A stretch of DNA of 64,000 bases from Pyronema omphalodes (lineage: Eukaryota > Ascomycota > Pezizomycetes > Pezizales > Pyronemataceae), in the NCBI GenBank assembly GCA_024516155.1, contig JAJJXM010000014.1, positions 744,001 to 808,000 of the forward strand, in the 5' to 3' direction. Position 1 is the first letter of the stretch; the number at the start of each line of letters is the position of its first letter. The notes beneath the pieces were generated by a model that saw only the letters and a list, made by a program, of their open reading frames with translations, was not told where the DNA came from and did no database searches. The translations under genes were made by a program, and so were the position numbers. Positions 44,100 to 54,599 of the stretch are shown here, in pieces.

Positions 44100-44940
44100 A
44101 TTTTACTGTGGAGCTTGCGGGAGAGCTAACCGATGGAGCGTTACCTCACTCCATCTTCAAAGTCAGCGACGCGGTCCGATCGCAAAGGTGAGTTTATTAA
44201 TCGACCGAACCGATGTGGTGGAGTCTTCTAATCGGCTTCTAGTCTGTTCAAACGGATATCTACCGGCATTCCAAAGCCATGATGCCGTGCAGCACTATCA
44301 TCACGCAGAATGGCGGCACAGCACGATCGATTTGCAACCGGCGGATATAAAATCTTTCATCTTTGACATAAAGATGTAAAAGTCTCTTTAACGTTACTTC
44401 AAAGGCGTCATGGTGCAGTTTTACGATACCTTTGTTGGTACCCTATCCAGAAAATTTCTGTACCACCAACGTGGATGTAGATGCACATGCAAAGCATTCG
44501 ATTATTTACGGACTCAAGCCTTCGTTCAAGCAAAGTTCCATTCTGCAGTGGAGAATCTGATTACCCACGGGTGGAGAAACTCAATCCGTCAGCGGCTAAA
44601 CCCTTGGAGATCATCACCAGGATGCACAAGATGTGGGGTACATGATAACAACTCTTAATCAGCGTGGTTTTAGCATTGCCGACTGCCGATACGGATGGCT
44701 ATGGTGATGGGGTAGGACGGATATCGGCGGACATCAAGCATTGCATTGACGATCATTTACAACTTGTGGTGGATACACCGATGTCACGATGCCATCAGTT
44801 GCCCTCGGAACCATTCCCGAGTACCGAGTTTCTGCAATAATGCGCAGGATGAGAGGCATTGGTAATACACCTTCCTGATATGATCACGATGGCATCCTCC
44901 GTAATCCCTCTTAAGGTACAACTCTTCGCCATCTGAACAG
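44100..44940 (+). pseudogene. Decayed coding remnants, family not identified
   Basis: Several short frames look protein-like when read across stops and frame changes. One is CSNGYLPAFQSHDAVQHYHH...EWRHSTIDLQPADIKSFIFDIK (44237-44379), preceded by a plausible 52-nt intron starting GTGAGT at 44188. Others are VQFYDTFVGTLSRKF (44413 onward), AKPLEIITRMHKMWG (about 44597), TTLNQRGFSIADCRYGW (about 44648) and ISADIKHCIDDHLQLVVDTP (about 44722). Interleaved stops and shifts indicate a dead gene or an old element. I cannot name it. Confidence 0.35.
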
Positions 44941-44960
44941 TTCTGATTGATATCTTTGCG

Positions 44961-46704
44961 ATGAATACTCTAACGGTTGCTGCAACCGCGGTGGTTACCG
45001 TGTTTTACTTCCTCTATCGATATGCATATTCTACCAATACACCCAAGATAAAGGGACTTCCTGAGGTGCCTGGATTGCCATTCCTTGGGAGTTTACTAGC
45101 TATCGGAGACTGTCACGCTCGCAAAGCTTTGGAATGGAGTAAAACCTACGGCCCAGTGTTTCAAGTCCGACTTGGAAGACGTAGAGTTGGTACGTCGAGT
45201 TTTCCGTCATACAGACTCACATGTGTTGTCTAACGTCACCAGTTTTTGCCAACACCTTCCAATCCGTCTCTCACCTCTGGATCACGCAACAGTCCGCCCT
45301 GATCTCTCGTCCCGAACTCTATACCTTCCATAACGTCGTCTCATCCTCGCAAGGCTATACCATCGGTACCTCACCCTGGAGCGAATCCGTCAAGCGCCGA
45401 CGCAAGGCGGCCGCAACCGCTCTTAACCGACCCAGCGTTGCTTCTTACATGCCCATCATCGACCTCGAATCTGCTGCCTCCATTCGCGAGTTACTTGACG
45501 ACACTCACCATGGTCAAACTGCGATCGATCCTTCTCCGTACTTCCAACGCTTTGCACTCAACACTAGTCTTACCTTGAACTACGGTTTTAGAATTAAGGG
45601 AAATATCAATGACGAACAGCTAAAGGAAATCATCGAAGTTGAGAGAAAAGTCAGCAACTTGAGATCCACGAGTAATAATTGGCAGGATTATCTTCCGATC
45701 CTTAGATGGTTCGGAAGTAAGAATAGCGAGGCTGAGGAGATGAGAAGGAGAAGAGATCGATACATGGAAAACCTTCTCTCTGAGCTGAAGGAGAGGATTG
45801 CGAAGGGAACTGATAAGCCTTGCATTACTGGAAATGTCCTGAAGGATCCGGAGACTAAGCTGAATAATGGTATATTCCTATTATTTCTACCTTCGGGATT
45901 TCGTAGTTGCTAATACCTCTCAGAGGAACTCAAATCCATCTGCCTAACTATGGTATCTGCGGGACTCGACACAGTTCCCGGTAATCTCATCATGGGTCTC
46001 GCCTACCTCTCCACCCCGCACGGTCAAGAAATTCAACAAAAAGCCTACGCTGCAATCATGGAGCAATACCCCGACTACTCAGCCTGGGAAGCCTGTATCA
46101 AAGAAGAAAAAGTGAAATACATTACCGCATTAGTAAAGGAGGTTCTGCGATTCTGGACTGTCATCCCGATTTGTTTACCCAGGGTCAACATTCAACCGCT
46201 GGAGTTTAACGGCGTTCAGATTCCCGCTGGAACAACTTTCTTGATGGTAAGGCCCTCTTCTGATTATACCCAGATCTCGAGTTGGTCGCGGGGGATAATG
46301 ATGAATGGTATATCTAACTCGATTTGATTTAGAACGCTTACGCTGCTGACTACGACCCTACCCACTTTATGGAACCCGAACGTTTCCTCCCCGAACGTTA
46401 CTTAACCGATGAAGTTACAGGAACCAGTCACTTTGCATTCGGAGCCGGATCTCGTCAATGTATCGGCACTCACCTAGCGAACCGAGAGTTGTACACAGCT
46501 TTTGTCCGGTTGATTGTAGCATTTGAGATTCTGCCTAGCGATAACCCGAAGGATCATCCGATTATTGATGCGTTGGAGTGTAATCGTATGATGACGGGGT
46601 TGACTACGGATCCGAAGGATTTTAAGTTGAAGCTTGTTGCGAGGGATAGGAATAGGCTTGAGGAGTGGTTGACGGGAAGTGAGTATAGGACTAGGGAATT
46701 GTAG
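44961..46704 (+). CDS. Cytochrome P450, phenylacetate-hydroxylase type (CYP504-like)
   Basis: Four exons (44961-45189, 45243-45869, 45924-46246, 46333-46704) with introns of 53, 54 and 86 nt in consistent phase give 516 residues. Residues 1-25 form the ER membrane anchor. P450 signatures: PGLPFLGSLL proline-rich hinge, an I-helix region (TMVSAGLDTVPGNL), KEVLR (ExxR), MEPERFLPERY (PERF region), and the heme loop FAFGAGSRQCIGTH with Cys as thiolate ligand. The stretch with FANTF, SALISRPELYTFH, VSSSQGYTIGTSPW and KRRRKAAATALNRP strongly recalls CYP504 enzymes. These hydroxylate phenylacetate or 3-hydroxyphenylacetate on the way to homogentisate. Substrate is inferred from recalled family similarity. 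No other catabolic gene is adjacent. Confidence 0.88.
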
Positions 46705-47019
46705 AGGGGTAGGGGTTCTACTGTTTTAGGAAATTGGAGGTAATTTAGGAAATTTGAATGATGTAACTGTGGGACACCTGACACGTATCGCTACGTTTCA
46801 GAGCGTGCGTTCAATATGTGATGCTCTCTCATGACAGCCGTGTCTTGCTCTTATACCGCTACTTTGAACCCCTCTATATAGTTTCACACACGTAGTGGTA
46901 TCCCATGGCCCTCCTCCGTCAACCGAACAAGCTCCAACAGCACAACCGTAGAACCTTGGGGCCCCACATGCCCAGAAACCCCCATCTCCTCCTCCTATCC
47001 CCCCAATTACGTCATCACC
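46705..47019. other. P450 terminator and Fic-gene promoter
   Basis: Short spacer. The frame of the Fic-like gene stays open upstream of 47020 without an ATG, so a further 5' exon cannot be excluded. Confidence 0.4.
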
Positions 47020-47460
47020 ATGATCACAACCCGCTCGCATCTTCTCTCCAGTATCCAAATCCAGCTCCTCAACCGTCTAATCACAGGCAGTTCCTACCGC
47101 TGTTCCAAACCGCTTTTAGACAGCGTAATAAACGCACCTCTCTACGCCTTCCATAACGCGCATTCCGCCGGAGAATGCGATACCGTGAAACTTGCGGCTT
47201 GTTTAAGCACCGCGATCATGAAAAGTAGGCCCTTTGAAACGGGGAATAAAAGGACTGCGTTATTGGCTGCGGGGTTGCAGTGTGCGATTGGTGGTAGGGG
47301 GATGTTGGTTGATAAGGAGGGTATGTTGGAGTGGGCGCATAGGAAGGTTGTGGAGGGGAAGATTACCGAGGAAAGGTTGGAGGAGATTTATAGAGAGATG
47401 CTGGATAGGGAGGAGAGTGAAAAGGAAGAGATATTAAGCGGGATGATTACACAGGAGTGA
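47020..47460 (+). CDS. Fic/Doc-fold protein lacking the motif histidine
   Basis: A 146-residue frame from the ATG at 47020. N-terminal HLLSSIQIQLLNRL, then LLDSVINAPL, TVKLAACLSTAIMKSRPFETGNKRTALLAAGLQ near residue 64-95, and a charged helical C-terminus. The layout and length match the short Doc-like branch of the Fic family. These enzymes move AMP or phosphate onto protein hydroxyls using the motif HxFx(D/E)GN(K/R)R. Here the motif reads SRPFETGNKRTA: the His is replaced by Arg and the acidic residue before GN by Thr, while the phosphate-binding GNKR is kept. Catalysis by the usual route is therefore unlikely; a pseudoenzyme or altered chemistry is possible. The start codon is uncertain. 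Confidence 0.7.
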   Translation: MITTRSHLLSSIQIQLLNRLITGSSYRCSKPLLDSVINAPLYAFHNAHSAGECDTVKLAACLSTAIMKSRPFETGNKRTALLAAGLQCAIGGRGMLVDKEGMLEWAHRKVVEGKITEERLEEIYREMLDREESEKEEILSGMITQE

Positions 47461-47588
47461 CCGTTTACGTGTATGTGTAAGGGTTGTATATCATCAATCA
47501 ATATATCACAATATGCAAATCATAAAAATTATGAAAATTATGAATATCAAATATATCATATATCCCAATAACAAAAACTCTCCAAAAT
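47461..47588. other. AT-rich convergent intergenic
   Basis: AT-rich sequence with short ATATC/AAAATTATG repeats between two convergent genes. Confidence 0.5.
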
Positions 47589-48141
47589 TTATTTCGATCC
47601 TCCATCCCCACCAAGTGCATCCATAGTCTCCTTATTCCTCTTCAACATCACAAATACCTCTTTTAAGGACTTATCTATCCCCTCTATCAGCAGAACCCTC
47701 TAACCCCCGGAGTTGCATCACAAACCTGCATCCGACCCTTCAGCCGTCACTGGACAGCATCCTTTGTAGACATATAACCTCACCTTACTCGGGTTCTTTA
47801 ACCCAATATCCTGCATATTTTCTTCCGGTATCTCAATGTAACTATCTACCACCGTATCAGCTCGTAATCCCCCTAATCCCCCCAGACCCCCAGACCCCAA
47901 GCAGCCGGTACAACTTACTTTTCCCCTGCACTCTATTCCCACTAACCACCATCTCAAAAATCCTAGGAACCCCATCATCAAGCGTCACCGACGGTAAAAG
48001 CGCCTTCACAGCATCGCGGGGTAACAGAATACTTTCATTTGGCGTCGAGACGTGTTCTGCGGTGAAAGGGATGCGGCTGGGACCGATTGTTATGGGGAGT
48101 TTCGGGAAGCTGTTGACCAGCCGGGACAGGGTGGGGCGCAT
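47589..48141 (-). CDS. Three-exon small protein, unknown
   Basis: Exons 48141-47919, 47872-47751 and 47699-47589 (minus strand) total 456 nt, giving 151 residues. The first intron is GTAAGT...TTAG (46 nt) and the second is GTGACG...TTAG (51 nt, with a CTGAAG branch-like site). All phases agree and the last exon ends with TAA. An alternative acceptor for exon 2 (CGAG, 12 nt downstream) also keeps frame. The N-terminus MRPTLSRLVNSFPKL is Arg/Ser/Leu-rich and could be a mitochondrial presequence. Later blocks are ESILLPRDAVKALLPSV, EIPEENMQDIGLKNPSKVRLYVYKGCCP and LIEGIDKSLKEVFVMLKRN. I do not recognise the family. Splicing is by inspection only. Confidence 0.6.
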
Positions 48142-49098
48142 GGTTGCGGCGGGGTAGGAGTCGGGGATAGTGGTCGCGTGTGTTATGGGTTGGAGGCTTG
48201 GGATGGGGGGATGGGGGTGTTGTCAACCGCCGGTTGATGGGGCTAGGGTGGCGGATGTTGAGGGTGGGGGGTATGTGTAGGTTAACAGCATTTGGTGGGT
48301 ATATTGTTTCTCGTCATATTGATATGTTTGGGTTGGTAATAATAGAGAGGGAGTATTAATGGCTGATAATTCTGACGTCGGTTGAGATTTTTCTTTGGAA
48401 GGAGATTATGGGGAACGAGTGAGAAACGATGATTCGCGTCGTGACATATTTCTGTGAATCATTGGATTGGCTATTTTCAGTCGGGGACACGATAATAAAC
48501 ACCTTTTAATGAGACTTCTAGCTAAATTTTGTATCTTGGCTTTCTGTTTATTCTATTTTGCTCTTGATATCACCTGGTGTTGGGTGTTGAACCTCTCCAA
48601 TAGATGCCGGATTGGGGTTTTTTTGCTATTGACAGTATGTCTCCGGAATAAACAACTAATAGCAATAAGAAAGGATTTAACTGAATACCGGCTGCAAAAT
48701 GGCGCCATGAGATATGTTGATTCATCCAGAAATACTGTGGCATCGAATGCCGTTATGGGTAATAAAGTTATTGATTTCCCGGATTAGCACTCATATGTTC
48801 AGAAAGCAATTCGCCTGTAAAACCGCGAACACAATAGAGTTAAGTATTCCCGGCGAGTAGATTATGAGCAGTGTACAGAAGGATTGTCTTTTCAAGTTTC
48901 CACGGCGCATTTTCGAATCTCCTAAAAAAACTTCCAATTTCAAACATAATTAATTCCAACCTCCAACTGACCAGCGAAATCCTAAATTCCACCACCATAA
49001 CTATTACTCACTACATCCCCGATTCTTCCACCATAACCATAACTATCCGCCAATAACATACCATCCCATAACCTTCTTAACTCTAACTCCCCTGCTAT
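48142..49098. other. Spacer, no supported gene
   Basis: An open frame at 48467-48787 has hydrophobic segments but lacks a family signature or codon regularity, so I leave it out. Short ACCATAACTATxAC repeats lie near 48995-49045. Confidence 0.4.
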
Positions 49099-49439
49099 CT
49101 AGTAACACTTGCAAACAAAGCCCGCCTTAGCACAATAACCTCCCTTGTACCCCTTAATAGACTTGCAGTGGCTATTCAAATTGTCAGCTAAATGCCCTTT
49201 CTAGTTTAATATTTAGTGATGAGTAGTTCTTACTTGTGGCACTGCATATCATCCTCATCCCAAGGACCGTTACATCCAAAACCACGCTTCTTGAGCTGGC
49301 TTGCATCCATACCGGCGAAATGGTCAGGATGAGCTTCGGGGTCGGAAACGGCGTGGCCTTCGGGGAGAGGCTGGGGGGCGGCGGAAATTCCGAGGGTGAA
49401 GATAGTGAGGGTTAGGGTGAGGATGGTGGAGAATTGCAT
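49099..49439 (-). CDS. Plectasin-type defensin precursor, copy 1
   Basis: Exons 49439-49234 and 49171-49099 with a 62-nt intron give 92 residues. The precursor has a signal peptide (MQFSTILTLTLTIFTLGISA), an acidic propeptide with SDPEAHPDHFAGMDA, a KKR Kex2-type site, and a 40-residue mature peptide starting GFGCNGPWDEDDMQC. The six Cys (mature positions 4, 15, 19, 30, 37, 39) match the cysteine-stabilised alpha-beta fold. Fungal defensins of this type bind the bacterial cell-wall precursor lipid II outside the cell. Compared with copy 2 the mature peptide has one change, Gly33 to Ala (CAKAGFVCKCY). A TATA box (GGTTATAAAAGC) lies about 150 bp upstream of the start, at about 49588-49600. The propeptide differs clearly from copy 2. 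Confidence 0.93.
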
Positions 49440-52021
49440 GTTGATATTGATTGTTGTGACTTGGATGAAGATTGGGATAGGTAATGTGAATTTGAGTTTG
49501 AGGAAGCTGTGTGCTTGGAACGTGGTTGTTGATTGATTGTGGGGTTGAGCTGATGAAGAGTGAACTCGATGGAAGGGTGAGAGGGCTTTTATAACCTTCC
49601 AGGCTGTTATTTTCTGGACTCTGGATGGTTCCAAGGCTGGAGGTTCTCGTATTCTGTGATGATGGATTGAGACTATGTTTTGCTACCCTGTTCACTCGTG
49701 AAAATACTGGATAGACATTGTGTATCTACTTGGCACCAGTATTTCATGAAGTTACGTATGAAAATACGTGGAATATACAAAATACGAGATCCATCACCAG
49801 GATGAAGTTTCCTGGTTTATCCAAAGGAACCAGTTGTTTTCCATTATTGTGTTTCATTCTGCCATCCCATAGAAGCGGCGTTCAGATGCGATTATCTTCT
49901 CCATCATTCTATCCACTATCCATGCCATAAAATTCCCCAACCCATCTCTCACCGCTTCCAAAACCCAGCAGCATTTGCCATAAATTCCTTCAGCCTGATC
50001 CGTCAGACCCAATACGAGTGATCAACAGTAATTCCATCTATGCGCATACCATGATCACGCCAAGTCCGTGTCACAGTCGCTTAAATCCATCAGCACTTTC
50101 ATCAACTCTAAACAATTTTGCATGACATACATACGACTTTGAATATTTTCCTCGTACCTGCATGGCTGACTATATAGTTACATCTCCCCTGTTTTGATAG
50201 CCGCGAATCGGATTGTGGATTTAGGGTTGCTGATGCGCCGGTTAATTTACCCTGGACTCCGGGGGATAGGCAATGATACGTTACACCAGCTACGTCTATA
50301 CTAGATTCGCTTAGCTATGTAGGGGGTTTGGGTACTGTGGTTACACATTTTCTAAATTGTGGCAGGAATACTATTTTTGGGTGTGGCGGAAGGATACGAG
50401 TGATGTAGGTATGTAGTGATGATGGAGTGGATGTGGTTAATCTACGGAAATATTTGGCTGGTTGACAGAGGAGAAACTACATAGTAGTGGAAGTAATACG
50501 AGGTGTTGAGAGTTGTCTCTAGCTAGGGAACTCCATTGACAGAAATGGTAAAGACCTCCGTGATGCTGATATTAGGGACACGAGGTTTGCATAGTGCGGC
50601 GAACTTCATTCTCCATGAAGTGGAATAGAAGAAAGATGTTGGAATGACACGAAATCGTGAAATACGTGAATGGCTCACTAGTATATTTATTTATGTTCAT
50701 TATTGTCATTATTTAGAAGGTCCGCTGTTCTTCAAAATAAACCAACAACCGTCTTCTTTTGAGATAGAACAGGTCAACCACGATGTCCTGATTGTAGATG
50801 GCAATATCTAAATTGAAGCGTATGGGTTATGGCTTATACACGATAACTTTCTGGGATGCCTGCCTCTCCTCACCACCACTACCGTTTATTGTCGCCAGAA
50901 CTTAATACTAGTCGCCTACGTCACTGTGTAGTTTCTCACCAGGGAATCAAAGCATCATAAGGCAGAGAACGTTTGACAGGGTAGACGCCACATCTTGAAC
51001 GTTTTCTCGATGCATGTGGTTTTAGTTGTTTTATATCTTGGCATTCCCCTTATTGAACACGACGCACTTTTATTCTCAGTAACTTTGAAGACGTTGGTAT
51101 GTGTGATCCGCCAATAGCTGAGAGGTACCACCTTATATTTTCCACGTGCTTCTCAACTTTAATCATGCGGCATCAGTGGAAACCTCTCGATTGGCTTTCA
51201 CTACATTAGTGCAGTCCCTTATGAAAATCGCAATGAAGTAATGGTGCCAAAAACCGTCTCTTCGTGTTGTTAACATACTTCCCTTGATCCTCTCGATTGT
51301 TTTGATTTGCCACAACTAAAAATAAGCTCGTAACCAGACACAAGTATAATCTTTGTGTAACTACGATCTTGCATAAGGTGGGAGAGGGGGGTTTCTGACC
51401 CTGGCCGCAGCGCAGTGTAATGTCGCACAAATGACAAGTCTGGGGTAAATTACAAATTATCCGCCGCTTTAGTGGCCTTACTGGTCAGCCACAAACCTTA
51501 GATTGCAAATACGATCTCTTAATCAGATCGCATGTAGCTCTTGGCAACCGTATGACACTTGAGGGTATGACGTTGATATCAACGGTTATTGACGAATCGG
51601 AGAGAGCGGTTAATGCTTAGAGTAGACTCGCTTGTTGGAGTAAGGCTTTTGATGAGGTTGGTTTCTCGTATACTTACTGAAAGGTGAATGAGGCTAGGGA
51701 GGAAATATTGGTTTGGTATACTGGTATACTAGTACCGGTATAGGATTGTTTGATGGAAGTTGAGATCATCGCGGGAAATCCTGGTGATGGAATACGAGTG
51801 AGGGAATTCCCGACAGACCAAAATATCTCAAGATACGAAGCCAGCAAAGCCAGCAAAGCCTATTGAAGCCAGAAGAGTCTGCAATTCAAGTATAAATGCC
51901 CCTCCAGCTCTCCTCTCGATCCAATTATCATCATCAGCAACCAGCTTCCTCGTTCCACATTCACAACAACACTCTTCAACCTTCTTGATCACATACATCA
52001 AACTCTAGTAATCCATTCACA
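49440..52021. other. Region between the divergent defensin genes
   Basis: About 2.6 kb containing both promoters (TATA boxes near 49590 on the minus strand and near 51891 on the plus strand). No gene between them is supported. A short inverted-repeat-rich segment (TATACTGGTATACTAGTACCGGTATA region, 51717-51742) lies about 280 bp upstream of copy 2, and an AGCCAGCAA repeat lies at 51839-51857. No extensive promoter similarity between the two genes was seen by eye. Confidence 0.45.
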
Positions 52022-52367
52022 ATGCAATTTACCACCATCCTCTCCATCGGTATCACCGTCTTCGGACTTCTCAACACCGGAGCCTTTGCAGTACCCCAGC
52101 CTGTTCCCGAGGCTTACGCTGTTTCTGATCCCGAGGCTCACCCTGACGATTTTGCTGGTATGGATGCGAACCAACTTCAGAAACGTGGATTTGGATGCAA
52201 CGGTCCTTGGGATGAGGATGATATGCAGTGCCATAAGTAAGAATCACTTATAACTATAGATTAAGCCAAGAGTATTGGAACTGATGATAAATAGTCACTG
52301 CAAGTCTATTAAGGGTTATAAGGGAGGTTATTGTGCTAAGGGGGGCTTTGTTTGCAAGTGTTACTAG
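52022..52367 (+). CDS. Plectasin defensin precursor, copy 2
   Basis: Exons 52022-52236 and 52295-52367 with a 58-nt intron in the same codon (Asn17 of the mature peptide) as copy 1 give 95 residues. The signal peptide is MQFTTILSIGITVFGLL..., the propeptide contains AVSDPEAHPDDFAGMDA, and QKR is the maturation site. The mature 40 residues begin GFGCNGPWDEDDMQC and end GGYCAKGGFVCKCY. As far as I recall, this is the mature plectasin of Pseudoplectania nigrella, and the precursor length of 95 also agrees; the prepro part seems to differ by one residue at the signal-peptide end. Plectasin kills Gram-positive bacteria by binding lipid II. TATA box AAGTATAAATGC lies about 130 bp upstream of the start and is followed by a pyrimidine-rich leader. 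Confidence 0.96.
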
Positions 52368-52746
52368 ATGATGGGACTGGGAACCGGTTTTCATACGGGA
52401 AGATGGGGGGTTACGGGGTAGAATAACTGCGATATAGTCATCTTGTGAAATTGAATATTTTAAATCTCGAAATTCTTACCGGGGGTTTTAATCGTGGAGA
52501 ACTGTGAAAAAGTCAATTTTAAACATTTGTACATCGTCTGTCACTCAGTGGTGAGCAATCCTGTATTGAATTTGGATTGAAATACTGCATCAGCTATCCC
52601 CATCCTTTCTTATTTCCTTTGTTCCTGATGTCTTGCATTGGAAACATATTCGTTTTTTTTCCGTAATTCATCAACAATTTCACACTCATTGTCCACTGCC
52701 GTATTTCCCCCTTGATCCCTCGGATCCCCTGCCCTCAGTTGCCGTA
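52368..52746. other. Defensin 3' flank, no gene seen
   Basis: Terminator region of copy 2 and AT-rich spacer. Confidence 0.45.
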
Positions 52747-53130
52747 TTACAATTGAGTGAACGGCGGTTCAGCAGTCCGCCAGCAATCGCGTTCTCCGTA
52801 TATGAGGTCAAACTTGACCACAAAGTCTTCAAACGTTTCAAAATCCACATGGTGGCCTTTCACGTAGTGGCACATGATTTGTAAAGCGGGCCCGCGTAAC
52901 TGAAACAGCGTGTATTGGAGCTTGTTTTGCTCATCGCGAAAGTCTTCGGGATGGAGCAGAAAAATCAGACGAAGCAGGACTATAAACCCCTTATACTGAC
53001 TTCGGTCCTCTCCAGTGAAATGTGGGGGATCGGGCATTAAGTACATGTTGCTGGTGGGGAATGAATCTACAGCGGTGATTGTGAGGGAAGAAGGTTGCTG
53101 GTGCGGTTCCGGAAACGGCGGCGAGTTTTT
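52747..53130 (-). pseudogene. Ty3-type gag relic
   Basis: The minus-strand frame contains MPDPPHFTGEDRSQYKGF, an LRLIFLLHPEDFRDEQNKLQYTL block, QLRGPALQIM and a FETFEDFVVKFDLIYGERD block. This is the order found in Ty3/gypsy Gag (retrotrans_gag) capsid domains. About 125 residues are left, with no zinc knuckle, protease or RT beside it. It is unlike the Gag of the complete element further right, so it derives from another family. It may be a relic or a small domesticated gag gene; the frame from about 53130 is open throughout. Confidence 0.6.
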
Positions 53131-53921
53131 TAGACGAATTGTAGTTGTTCAACACAACGCACTGTGACAAGCCGGTGAGGAACAAGGGCGGAGTTCAACG
53201 AACTCTGGCGGGCTGCGGACTTGGATTCGGAGGCAGATATGAACGCGGACAAGGCGTGGCGTAGGACGCGACTTTACGCAGTTCGCGGCAGGAATGTGGC
53301 TAAAACATGGATTTAGCACGACGAGAACGAGGACAGTGGTGCAGGAAACTGAAGATGACTAACAATTGAGATTGTATTGTAAACTGTGGAAACTGCTGCG
53401 TACAGAAGTGTTGAACGAAAGAGGGAAATATCAAGTGGAGGTGGAGAACATTTCTGATTGAAAGGGGTAATGCTCTGCCTATGGTACATGTCTGCCATAC
53501 AAATTGCATATGTTATAACCATGCCCCATCAAAATTTTCATGCACCGGGTAGGTTATTCAAGGTTTAATCCATCACAGTTGTATAAAGCCAGGAGATATA
53601 ACGGCCTGTTGCATAAAAACTCTCGGCATTCGGTAAATGGTCCCATCAATTGTAAATGATGTTAATTTAAACCGACCATACAAGGAGGCTTCGGTGAATT
53701 CTACATTGCATTCCATCAAATGGACGGAATGTCGCCCTGAGACAAAAACAAAAAAAAAAATGGCCATGGGTTATCATATTGATTTTGCAATTCAAACGTG
53801 ACATGAAATAAAACAAATCCTCATGATAATCATTTGCCTGCTCACCAAGCCGCACCTGTATTTCTTAACAAATATCGGTGCTCATTGAAAACAAAAAATC
53901 CCACAAATTCTTGTACAGAAG
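53131..53921. other. Spacer, no gene seen
   Basis: Short frames only. The part next to the gag relic is moderately GC-rich and may belong to the same decayed element. Confidence 0.4.
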
Positions 53922-54312
53922 TGGAGGACTTCCCCTCGCTCTATTAGAGCAGGTGTTCTATAGCTATAGAACGTCAATAGAAGGGATGACTTCCCTTCAG
54001 AACGGCTCGACGTTCTATAGCTTTTAGCCTACTCGCTAGTGACTAGATCACGGGCTAGCGCGGATGCTAGACTGAAGTGCGGCTGACACCCGTCTTAGCG
54101 CGTAAAATCTCTTCACGTCGCGTTTGTAGGGCCAAATGCATAGAAGCGAAGTGTTTCTATAGACCGTCAATAGACAATTTCTATAGATAGGGGGGTTCGA
54201 CCCCCCCTATCTATGCGCCTGTTCTATAGAGCTATAGACGCCCCGCTCTATTGGCCCAAAATGCAAAAAATTGCTTCTATAGGGGTCCAATAGAGCGATG
54301 GGAAGTCCTCCA
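53922..54312. mobile_element. MITE-like element with 27-bp inverted termini
   Basis: Termini 53922-53948 and 54286-54312 are inverted repeats of 27 bp with two mismatches (TGGAGGACTTCCC...). The 391-bp interior has no frame. It is filled with CTATAG and CTCTATTRG motifs in both orientations, including a perfect 18-bp palindrome GTTCTATAGCTATAGAAC (53955-53972) and a 10-bp-stem hairpin GATAGGGGGG/CCCCCCTATC (54186-54211). It is probably a non-autonomous DNA transposon. No clear target-site duplication was found at the ends. Confidence 0.65.
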
Positions 54313-54594
54313 GTATATCAATTATTTTCCGTGAGTTATTCAGAACCACCTCATAGACAACTTTTACTTCCTCCGGCATTTCCCCTTTAATTTCGTCCGA
54401 CATACAGCACTATCAGCTATGCAGGGTAAGAGTATAGGGAATGTGATCGCAACAGCTAGTTATCTCTCTGGGTAGGTGAGCGCAGGGGAGCAGTGTAGGA
54501 CTGGAATCGATAGAGAGTAGCTTGTATGGAAGAGCTGAGGTTGGCAAGGAAGGCGAACCGGGAATTCCATTCAGGTGGAGTCCAGGAAGACGGA
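54313..54594. other. Flank of the LTR element, no gene seen
   Basis: A short frame from 54526 runs into the LTR and is cut by it. No family features. Confidence 0.4.
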
Positions 54595-54599
54595 GGGGG

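Noticed and set aside
48467..48787. A 106-residue frame with hydrophobic N-terminal half
   Set aside because: No signal-peptide cleavage context, no domain, poor codon regularity and no splice partners; most likely chance.
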